DNA of 19,625 nucleotides from Anaeroplasmataceae bacterium. GTDB taxonomy: Bacteria > Bacillota_I > Bacilli_A > Acholeplasmatales > JAEDCM01. The notes beneath the pieces are model-generated. The model was not told where the DNA came from, ran no database searches, and saw only the letters and a program-made list of their open reading frames with translations. Positions within the stretch are counted from its first letter, which is position 1, and each line of letters begins with the position of its first letter. Shown here one piece after another: positions 13,483 to 19,625 of this stretch. A program made the position numbers and the translations under genes. The stretch is taken from NCBI GenBank assembly GCA_016294165.1, contig JAEDCM010000029.1:1-19625 (forward strand), in the 5' to 3' direction.

Positions 13483-14514
13483 TTATTCCTCTTTTCTTCT
13501 TTCAAACAAAAATACACTTAATAGTCCACATAGCATACTTAAGTAATATGTCACAAAGCGCCATAATAATGTGGCCGTTGCGGCAAGCACTTTGGAAACT
13601 CCAGGTAAACTAATAAATACTTGATTAAAAGCCCATTCCGCCCCTCCGGCCGCTCCGGGAGTTGGCATGTAACTCATAATCACAAAGGCAAAAGCGCTCA
13701 TCCAAATGATAAACCACATCTTTTCAATTCCTACATGCACACCTAAGGCATAAAACACGAAAAACGGAGTCATGAAATAAGCGATAAGTCCAATTATTTT
13801 GACCATTAAAGTTATCATTAACATCATCTTATGATTGAACAATTCTTTAAATCCTGTTTGAAATTCCATTATTTTTTGATTACTGCTTTCTAATATTTCA
13901 TCCTTCTTATTTCTAAAAGGCTTTAAGCTTAAAATCTTTGATAATAAGAAAATCACGAATTTCCTAAACCAAGCAAAGCTTGCGACCATAAATAGAAAAG
14001 CCAATATAGAAAAATTAATTACAAATCCAATGATGACCATAACCCATAATCCATCAATCTCATTTTTAATATAGTTGAAATAAAGAATTACGGCCAAAAT
14101 TGATAAGATATTTAAGGCTAGCTGGTGAATGATAAAACTCATCACCACATAGCCAATTGATTTTTCTGGTTTTATTCCTAATCGATGATAATATAAAACC
14201 ATAAAAGCATTCCCACCAGCCTGATATGGTGTGATACAATTGTAAAACTGGGCGGCATTCGCAATATGCATTGCGTCCTTAATCTTTATATTTTCATTCT
14301 TTTTAACAATAATTGTTTGCGTTAACGCATTACATATCCAATAGATGGCAATAATCCCTATTCCCATTAATAGATATCCAATATTGGCATTTTTAATCGA
14401 ATTTATAACATCAGTTATATCATTTTGACTAATAACCCAAACAATTAAGCAAACAAGGATTATTAATACAATTATTATATTAAGCCATAGCTTACTACTC
14501 TTTTTTTCATCCAT
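13483..14514 (-). CDS. UPF0104 / YbhN-like lysylphosphatidylglycerol synthase-type membrane protein
   Basis: 343 residues, about eight membrane segments. It matches the transmembrane (flippase) domain family of MprF, without the cytoplasmic aminoacyl-transferase domain. Seen: N-terminal membrane span, the NAAQFYNCITPYQAGGNAF segment (about 87-105) typical of the family, and PTPGAAGGAEWAF (about 285-297), the conserved PGP-x-G-x-x-G-x-x-E-like block. Family members are thought to translocate lipids or lipid-linked sugars across the membrane. It sits between argS (4 nt gap) and a glycolipid glycosyltransferase (2 nt gap), so moving the glucolipid made by the latter is a reasonable guess. No aminoacyl-lipid synthesis is implied by the argS neighbour, because the transferase domain is absent. 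Confidence 0.85.
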   Translation of the reverse strand: MDEKKSSKLWLNIIIVLIILVCLIVWVISQNDITDVINSIKNANIGYLLMGIGIIAIYWICNALTQTIIVKKNENIKIKDAMHIANAAQFYNCITPYQAGGNAFMVLYYHRLGIKPEKSIGYVVMSFIIHQLALNILSILAVILYFNYIKNEIDGLWVMVIIGFVINFSILAFLFMVASFAWFRKFVIFLLSKILSLKPFRNKKDEILESSNQKIMEFQTGFKELFNHKMMLMITLMVKIIGLIAYFMTPFFVFYALGVHVGIEKMWFIIWMSAFAFVIMSYMPTPGAAGGAEWAFNQVFISLPGVSKVLAATATLLWRFVTYYLSMLCGLLSVFLFERRKEE

Positions 14515-14518
14515 GTTA

Positions 14519-16210
14519 TTACATTCTCTCTAAACTCTTAATCCCAACTAATCTTAAACCTTCTTCTAAAACAATCTTAACGGCAGTGATCAAAAGTAAA
14601 TTAGCATTTCTAGTCTCTAAATCATCTGTTAAAATCTTTTCTTTAGCATAGAATACGTTAAATTCTTGAGCTATTGAAAGTAAGTATTTACAAATCACAC
14701 TTGGAGCATTTTCATTGATCGCACGATTAATCATATCCTTAAATTGGTCTAACAATTTAACAACATCAAAGTAATGTTGTTTTAAGAAAACATCATAATT
14801 GATTTTTCCATCAATTTTATTTTCTCTTAAAATTGAATTAATACGCACGCCAGTGTATTGAATGTATGGTCCAGTTTGTCCTTCAAATTTTAACATTTGA
14901 TCAATGTTGAATTCATAATCTAAGCTTCGATGATTTTTTAAATCATTGAAGATTACAGCTCCAACTCCAATGTTTTTGGCAATATTTTCTTTATCCTCTA
15001 GGCTTGGATTTTTGATATTTATTTGATTATATGCCGCTTTAATAGCTTCATTTAAAACATCCTTTAGGGTTGTAACTCCACCATCACGTGTTGACATTTT
15101 TTTTCCATTTCTTAAGACAAATCCAAAATTGATATGATATATTTGTTCACCATAATCATATCCCATCTTTTCAATTACCTTTTTTAATTGGTTGAAATGT
15201 AATTTTTGTTCATTTCCAACAACATATAAGCATTTATCAAAGCTGTAAGTTTTCTTGCGATAGAAAACAGCCGCTAAATCCCTAGTAATATATAAGCTTG
15301 CGCCATCACGACGTTTGATTAGGGCTGGTGGCATATCATCATCAAGCTTAACAATGGAAGCTCCATCATCTAGGACTAAAAGATTCTTTTCTTCTAATTC
15401 TTTTACTACACCATCCATTTTATCATTAAAGAAGGCCTCTCCATTATATGAATCAAAGCTTACATCAAGCATTTCATATAGATTCATTGCTTCTTTTACT
15501 GATTCAGCTCTAAACCACTGCCAAAGCTTTAAGTATTCCTCATTTCCTTGTTCAAGCTTCATGAAAACCTCACGAGCTTCATCATCAAGGCTTGGATCTT
15601 CCTTGGCTTCTTGATGGAATCTTACATATAATTTGGCTAATTCCGATAAAGAATCCTCTTTTACTGATTCTTCGCTACCCCATTTTTTATAGGCCACAAT
15701 TACTTTACCAAATTGACTTCCCCAGTCTCCTAAATGGTTAATTCCAATGACATTATATCCAGCTTTTAAATAAATTAGCTTTAATGAATGACCAATGATT
15801 GTTGAGCGAAGGTGTCCAATGGAAAATGGTTTAGCAATATTAGGTGATGAGTAATCAATCACAATATTTTTTCCGTTCTTTTCGCTTCCTGCATAATTTT
15901 CTTTTTCATCTAAAATTTGTTTTAAAATGCATGATGAAACATATGATTTATTGATGGTTAAATTGACAAACCCCCCCATCACATTCGCATCAAGCACATA
16001 ATCAAATTTAACAACCTCATCCTTGATAATATTTGCACATTCTGGTAGTGGTCTTCTTAAGGCTTTTACAACACTAAATGATGGGATTGAAATATCTCCC
16101 ATTTCCGCCTTTTTAGGTTCCTCAACCACAATGTTAATTTCTAAATCATAATTTTGTTTAAAAAACGCTTCTAAAGCCTTTTTTATTTCAATTTTTAATT
16201 CATTAATCAT
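14519..16210 (-). CDS. argS: Arginyl-tRNA synthetase
   Basis: 563 residues, normal for the family. It charges tRNA-Arg with arginine in the cytoplasm. Seen: an N-terminal Add1-type domain (about 1-90), class I signature YSSPNIAKPFSIGHLRST with the HIGH-like SIGHL (near 135), NHLGDWGSQFG, the KMSTRDG loop in place of KMSKS (about 370), and a C-terminal DALR anticodon-binding domain starting near GQTGPYIQYT. The frame can start six codons earlier at 16228, but no ribosome site precedes that ATG. The ATG at 16210 follows GGGTGTG and gives the usual MINELK start. A TATAAT lies upstream without a clear -35, and there is no T-box-sized leader. It is the first gene of an operon with the flippase, GT4 and cyclophilin. 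TGG encodes Trp here. Confidence 0.97.
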   Translation of the reverse strand: MINELKIEIKKALEAFFKQNYDLEINIVVEEPKKAEMGDISIPSFSVVKALRRPLPECANIIKDEVVKFDYVLDANVMGGFVNLTINKSYVSSCILKQILDEKENYAGSEKNGKNIVIDYSSPNIAKPFSIGHLRSTIIGHSLKLIYLKAGYNVIGINHLGDWGSQFGKVIVAYKKWGSEESVKEDSLSELAKLYVRFHQEAKEDPSLDDEAREVFMKLEQGNEEYLKLWQWFRAESVKEAMNLYEMLDVSFDSYNGEAFFNDKMDGVVKELEEKNLLVLDDGASIVKLDDDMPPALIKRRDGASLYITRDLAAVFYRKKTYSFDKCLYVVGNEQKLHFNQLKKVIEKMGYDYGEQIYHINFGFVLRNGKKMSTRDGGVTTLKDVLNEAIKAAYNQINIKNPSLEDKENIAKNIGVGAVIFNDLKNHRSLDYEFNIDQMLKFEGQTGPYIQYTGVRINSILRENKIDGKINYDVFLKQHYFDVVKLLDQFKDMINRAINENAPSVICKYLLSIAQEFNVFYAKEKILTDDLETRNANLLLITAVKIVLEEGLRLVGIKSLERM

Positions 16211-16294
16211 GTTTTCACACCCATTCATTAATAATTACCATATAATTATATCATATAATTATAATTTTAAAAATAGTCATTTTAAAATAATGAA

Positions 16295-16319
16295 AAGAAT
16301 AGGCATTTAACCTATTCTT
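16295..16319 (-). terminator. Probable terminator of typA
   Basis: A stem GAATAGG (16297-16303) with CCTATTC (16311-16317), extended by two A-U pairs, with a 7-nt loop overlapping the typA stop. The downstream U tract is interrupted, so efficiency may be modest. Confidence 0.6.
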
Positions 16320-18132
16320 CCATATTCTTTTTAGAGTCGAATTTCTTTCTTTCAACAGTATTTAGAATTCTTTTTCTTAATCTAATACTATGAGGAGTAA
16401 CCTCTAATAATTCATCATTATTCAAATAATCAAGTGAGGCTTCTAATGACATTTGACGTGGTCTTTTTAAAACAATTGTATTGTCTTTAGTGGCACTACG
16501 TGTATTTGTTAATTGTTTAGCTTTGACAACATTAACAGCTAAATCTAAATTCTTGTTAGATTCTCCAACAATCATTCCTTCATAAACATCAACACCTGGA
16601 TTAACAAACATAATTCCGCGATCCTCTAGATTTCCTAAAGCATAAGCCGTTGTTTTTCCAGTTTCACTTGCGACTAAAACACCATTAGTTCTTTCTCCAA
16701 GGCTCATAGCTTCCATTTTACGATATTCAAGGAAGGTATGAGAAATAATACCATATCCTTTTGTTAAAGTCATAAAATCCGTCATAAAGCCGATTAGGCT
16801 ACGTGATGGGATGATATATCTTAATCTAATTTGGTTTTGGAAGGTTGTCATTTGATCCATGATTCCTCCACGAGCTCCTAAGGCTTCAATAATATTTCCA
16901 ACACAGCTTTCAGGAACCTCAATTAAAACCTCTTCATAAGGCTCATATTTTTCTTCATCAATCATTTTAACAATGATTTCTGGCTTCGATACCTGTAATT
17001 CATATCCTTCTCTACGCATATTTTCAATTAAAATTGATAAGTGTAATTCTCCACGTCCAGAAACAATCCATGATTCTTCACCAGGAACTCTTTCAACCTT
17101 TAAGCTTACATCCTTTTGCGTTTCACGATATAATCTTTCTTCAAGCTTTCTAGCTGTTAAGTGTTTTCCTTCAAGTCCGGCAAACGGGCTATTATTTACT
17201 GAAAAAGTCATTTGTAATGTTGGTTCATCAATATGTAATGTTTCCATTGGGTCAAGCTTATCTGGTTCACAAATTACTTCGCCAACCATGATATCACTAA
17301 GTCCCGCAATAGCAACAATATCACCAACTTTAGCTTCGGTTATTTCTATTCTTTTTAAACCAAAGTATCCAAAAAGTTTTTGAATTCTAAATTGTTTTAC
17401 AGTTCCATCATTTCTAATGCAGCTAACATTTTGATTAACCTTTATGCTTCCTTTAGTAATTCTTCCGATTCCAATTCTTCCTACATAATCATTATAGTCT
17501 AATAAGGCAATTTGTAATTGTAAATTAGACATATCTTCTACTGGTGATGGAATGGTATTTATAATTGTTTCAAATAAAGGATCCATTGTTTCTTGTTGGG
17601 TATTAACATCAGGATCTAGGCTTGATGTTCCTTTTAAGCCTGAGGCATAAACAATTGGGAAATCTAATTGTTCATCATTAGCTCCTAATTCAATGAATAA
17701 TTCATAAACCTCATCGACAACCTCTAAAACACGAGCAGCTGGTCGGTCAACCTTGTTTATAACTAAAATTGGTGTTGTATTAGCTTCTAAAGCTTTTTTT
17801 AGAACAAATCTAGTTTGTGGCATACATCCTTCATAGGCATCAACTAAAAGAATTACTCCATCAACCATATGCATAATTCTTTCAACCTCACCACCAAAGT
17901 CAGCGTGTCCTGGAGTATCAAGAATATTAATACGATAATCCTTATAATTAATTCCAGTAGCTTTAGCTAAAATAGTGATTCCTCTTTCTCTTTCAATATC
18001 ATTTGAGTCCATCGCTCTTTCAACTAATTCTTCATTGCTTCGAAATGTTCCTGATTTTTTTAATAATTGGTCTACTAGTGTTGTTTTCCCGTGATCAACG
18101 TGGGCGATAATTGCAATATTACGAATGTTCAT
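16312..18132 (-). CDS. typA: Ribosome-associated GTPase TypA/BipA
   Basis: 606 residues, full length for the family. A translational GTPase that binds the ribosome and supports 50S assembly and stress or cold growth. GTPase motifs: AHVDHGKTTL (G1, 10-19), RERGITI (G2), DTPGHADFGGE (G3), NKVDR (G4) and SGLKG (G5). These are followed by an EF-Tu-like domain II, EF-G III- and V-like domains (SGRGELHLSIL, then GGIMDQM and RSLIGFMTDF) and the BipA-specific C-terminal domain ending near LRKRILN. The frame extends 15 codons upstream to 18177, but AAGGAGGGTT stands 4 nt from the ATG at 18132 and the family starts with MNIRNIAIIAH, so I set the start there. A terminator-like hairpin lies only 20 bp upstream. 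Confidence 0.97.
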   Translation of the reverse strand: MNIRNIAIIAHVDHGKTTLVDQLLKKSGTFRSNEELVERAMDSNDIERERGITILAKATGINYKDYRINILDTPGHADFGGEVERIMHMVDGVILLVDAYEGCMPQTRFVLKKALEANTTPILVINKVDRPAARVLEVVDEVYELFIELGANDEQLDFPIVYASGLKGTSSLDPDVNTQQETMDPLFETIINTIPSPVEDMSNLQLQIALLDYNDYVGRIGIGRITKGSIKVNQNVSCIRNDGTVKQFRIQKLFGYFGLKRIEITEAKVGDIVAIAGLSDIMVGEVICEPDKLDPMETLHIDEPTLQMTFSVNNSPFAGLEGKHLTARKLEERLYRETQKDVSLKVERVPGEESWIVSGRGELHLSILIENMRREGYELQVSKPEIIVKMIDEEKYEPYEEVLIEVPESCVGNIIEALGARGGIMDQMTTFQNQIRLRYIIPSRSLIGFMTDFMTLTKGYGIISHTFLEYRKMEAMSLGERTNGVLVASETGKTTAYALGNLEDRGIMFVNPGVDVYEGMIVGESNKNLDLAVNVVKAKQLTNTRSATKDNTIVLKRPRQMSLEASLDYLNNDELLEVTPHSIRLRKRILNTVERKKFDSKKNMEE

Positions 18133-18152
18133 AATAACCCTCCTTAAAACGT

Positions 18153-18178
18153 TAAAAAATGATGCACAATGCATCATT
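18153..18178 (-). terminator. Intrinsic terminator or attenuator between the Trx-like gene and typA
   Basis: A 9-bp perfect stem AATGATGCA (18158-18166) with TGCATCATT (18170-18178) and a 3-nt loop. Plus-strand A residues to its left give a U6 tract in the minus transcript. It overlaps the stop codon of the upstream gene. Confidence 0.75.
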
Positions 18179-18728
18179 ATTTATTAAACTTAAAAATTTG
18201 ATTTTTAATGATTTGCTCATCAGTCCAAGAATGTTCTGTTAGTGATAGTTTATATTTTTGAAATGAGTTAACAATTTTTCCATCATAGCACACTAATACA
18301 TCAGGAAAAACTACGTCTTTAGTTTCCTCATAAATCTTATCCATACCATCTAATTCAATAAGCATTTTTCTTAATTTTTCAATTTCCTTATTTGATAAAT
18401 CATCGCTATCTAAATAATAAACTTTCTTAACATCATTATCTTCAGCAACTGTATTAACAGTAGTAATTAAAGATTTTGCGGTTTCATTGCTTGGTGTACC
18501 GATAAATACATAAGTATATTTTTCTTTACCAATCGCACTCTTGAAATCATCAAAATCTACTTTATCCATTACATGCTCTAGTGGTAGTGCACCATTATAA
18601 GCATTATATATTCTTCTTTTTTCATTTGGTATTAATAAAATGATAGCTATAATAACAGCAATTAATACGCATAAAATAGAGATATAGGCTGATTTCCCTA
18701 ATTTAACAGAATCCTTTTTATATGCCAT
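18177..18728 (-). CDS. Membrane-anchored thioredoxin-fold protein without redox cysteines
   Basis: 183 residues: one N-terminal membrane span (about 13-33) and a soluble domain facing outward if the basic N-terminus is inside. The domain has the thioredoxin strand-helix order: YTYVFIGTPSNETAKSL (about 72-88) occupies the place of the active-site strand and CxxC, VKKVYYLDSDDL follows as the next strand, and VFPDVLVCYDG (about 139-149) holds the cis-Pro-like FP and last strands. The CxxC is replaced by a PSNE stretch, so disulphide exchange is unlikely. Similar degenerate domains occur in bacteriocin-accessory-like membrane proteins, but the role here is unknown. It ends in a terminator 45 nt before typA. 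Confidence 0.78.
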   Translation of the reverse strand: MAYKKDSVKLGKSAYISILCVLIAVIIAIILLIPNEKRRIYNAYNGALPLEHVMDKVDFDDFKSAIGKEKYTYVFIGTPSNETAKSLITTVNTVAEDNDVKKVYYLDSDDLSNKEIEKLRKMLIELDGMDKIYEETKDVVFPDVLVCYDGKIVNSFQKYKLSLTEHSWTDEQIIKNQIFKFNK

Positions 18729-18804
18729 TTATATCTTTCCTTTCAGTTTTACTTTACGTTCTTTTTTATTTTATCATTTAAGAAATGATTATTCAATATT
18801 TTTT

Positions 18805-19533
18805 TTAATTTTCCTCACTGTTTTCGATATTATTTTTGCTATTTATTCTAAATAGCCATTTATTAATCCAACCTTTTTTTAAACTTAAATCAAAATATCC
18901 TAAAGTTGAGACCGCTGTTGCGCCAATAACATCAAGAATTAAATCCTTCATTGTATCAGCTAATGCTCTTCTTCCAGAAAATATTATCGATGAATCATAA
19001 TTATCCATATACCTTTGCATATTACTTCCTGTAATACCATCTGCGGCATATTCAACAATTTCCCATACCACTCCAAGCATTACTGAAAAGCACACAACAA
19101 AGACACATTCAAATATTGGACTTAAATTAAAATCCTTACTTTCACGATTATTCAATATTCGAATAATTGAGAATCCTAAAATTGCCAGTAATCCACCACT
19201 TAAGGTGTGAAGCATTGAATCCCACCAAAATACTTTTTTATAAAATTCACATATTTCGCCAAGAAACATTGCACAAATGCAAAATAATAAAAAGATAATC
19301 TCTAAAAAATTAGGTATATCAACATTCCATTTCTTCTCAAGATAACTTGGAACAAATGAAGATATTAATAATAAAAAACTTTGAGTTGCCACAAAAACAT
19401 TTCTACTCTTTGATGAGTCTGATATATCATGTGATAAAAATATTGATATCGTAGATGTTAATAGTAACAATACAACTAGAATACGACATAAAATATATAA
19501 CTTTTGTGTTTTTGTTCGTTTAGTTTTTTCCAA
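18805..19533 (-). CDS. YjdF/DUF2238-like integral membrane protein
   Basis: 242 residues, with about six membrane segments. Conserved blocks of the YjdF/DUF2238 family are visible: WWDSMLHTLSGGLLAILGFS (about 103-122), VVWEIVEYAADGI (about 159-171) and ADTMKDLILDVIGA (about 195-208). Charged residues (Asp, His, Glu, Asp) within or beside membrane helices suggest ion or small-molecule handling or an enzymatic site, but no activity is established for the family. The start codon is TTG (19533); GAGGTGAT stands 6 nt upstream and no ATG nearby is better placed. It is followed by the Trx-like gene after a 76-bp gap with no convincing terminator. Confidence 0.85.
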   Translation of the reverse strand: MEKTKRTKTQKLYILCRILVVLLLLTSTISIFLSHDISDSSKSRNVFVATQSFLLLISSFVPSYLEKKWNVDIPNFLEIIFLLFCICAMFLGEICEFYKKVFWWDSMLHTLSGGLLAILGFSIIRILNNRESKDFNLSPIFECVFVVCFSVMLGVVWEIVEYAADGITGSNMQRYMDNYDSSIIFSGRRALADTMKDLILDVIGATAVSTLGYFDLSLKKGWINKWLFRINSKNNIENSEEN

Positions 19534-19545
19534 GATATCACCTCA

Positions 19546-19580
19546 TTTTTTAAAGAAAGACTCCCCTAAAAAGGGGAATC
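19546..19580 (-). terminator. Intrinsic terminator of the gene entering from the right edge
   Basis: An 8-bp stem with a CCCC/GGGG core (19559-19566 with 19573-19580, one G.U in the minus transcript), a 6-nt loop, and TTTCTTT after it on the minus strand. It lies 5 bp past the stop of the partial frame at the edge. Confidence 0.7.
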
Positions 19581-19585
19581 TAATA

Positions 19586-19625
19586 TTATACTGCAACATC
19601 ATTATAGAATGTGTATAAAACAAAT
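19586..19625 (-). CDS. C-terminal end of a truncated gene
   Basis: An open minus-strand frame enters from the edge and ends at TAA (19586-19588), giving the last 12 residues FVLYTFYNDVAV. A terminator hairpin follows within 10 nt, which is the main support for a real gene end. Product not recognisable. Confidence 0.45.
   Translation of the reverse strand, partial: FVLYTFYNDVAV

Noticed and set aside
16211..16290. T-box or other leader regulating argS
   Set aside because: The leader is under 100 nt, AT-rich and has no T-box sequence or stable stem set; only an isolated TATAAT is visible.
15315..17383. Plus-strand frames inside argS (15315-15614) and typA (16973-17383)
   Set aside because: Ser-rich shadow proteins opposite highly conserved genes.
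18773..18789. Inverted repeat ATCATTT/AAATGAT between the YjdF-like and Trx-like genes
   Set aside because: No U tract follows it on the transcribed minus strand, so it is not supported as a terminator.

Overview
The window is AT-rich DNA from a Gram-positive-type bacterium. I would place it among low-GC Bacillota (class Bacilli, near Erysipelotrichales or the RF39-like gut lineages), but no marker here fixes the taxon. The reasons are strong AGGAGG or GGTGAT ribosome sites, sigma-A promoters with TTGACA-17-TATAAT spacing, lipobox lipoproteins, a glucosyl-diacylglycerol-type glycosyltransferase and a YlbJ-like sporulation membrane protein. The genetic code is standard: TGG encodes Trp in argS and typA, and TGA is used as a stop.

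Left part (1-9309). Two tRNA-Arg genes, anticodons CCT (1480-1555) and TCT (9186-9262), each have a near-consensus promoter and their own terminator. Immediately past the 3' end of each lies a compact accessory module transcribed in the same direction. The first is a HipB-like repressor plus a short HipA/CtkA-type kinase (77-1340), with a palindromic operator inside its promoter. The second is an ABC-type AAA ATPase plus a small RloB/TOPRIM-like protein (7300-8992), which resembles two-gene abortive-infection systems such as AbiL and PARIS. Between them are an ECF sigma / membrane anti-sigma candidate / lipoprotein set (1633-3830) and a four-gene operon (3960-7087) encoding a lipoprotein, a Dabb protein, a PAP2 phosphatase and a ComEC-like membrane-anchored metallo-beta-lactamase protein.

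The ECF set is the most self-contained new-looking system. The sigma operon and the lipoprotein gene are preceded by the same bipartite motif, TTCCAATAAAA-N10-TAATTGTAT. The extracytoplasmic parts of the anti-sigma candidate and the lipoprotein appear to be homologous, very acidic, beta-rich domains. This suggests an autoregulated envelope-sensing loop in which the regulator and one output share the same sensor fold.

Right part (9365-19625). An orphan CheY/Spo0F-like receiver diverges from a two-gene plus-strand unit: an amidase with LysM domains, then the YlbJ-like protein. A hairpin joins the amidase stop to the YlbJ start. Convergent to this is the operon argS - UPF0104 flippase-like protein - GT4 glycosyltransferase - cyclophilin. 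Further right are typA, a membrane-anchored thioredoxin-fold protein lacking the redox cysteines, a YjdF-like membrane protein, and the last codons of a further gene at the edge. No CRISPR array, insertion sequence or rRNA was seen.
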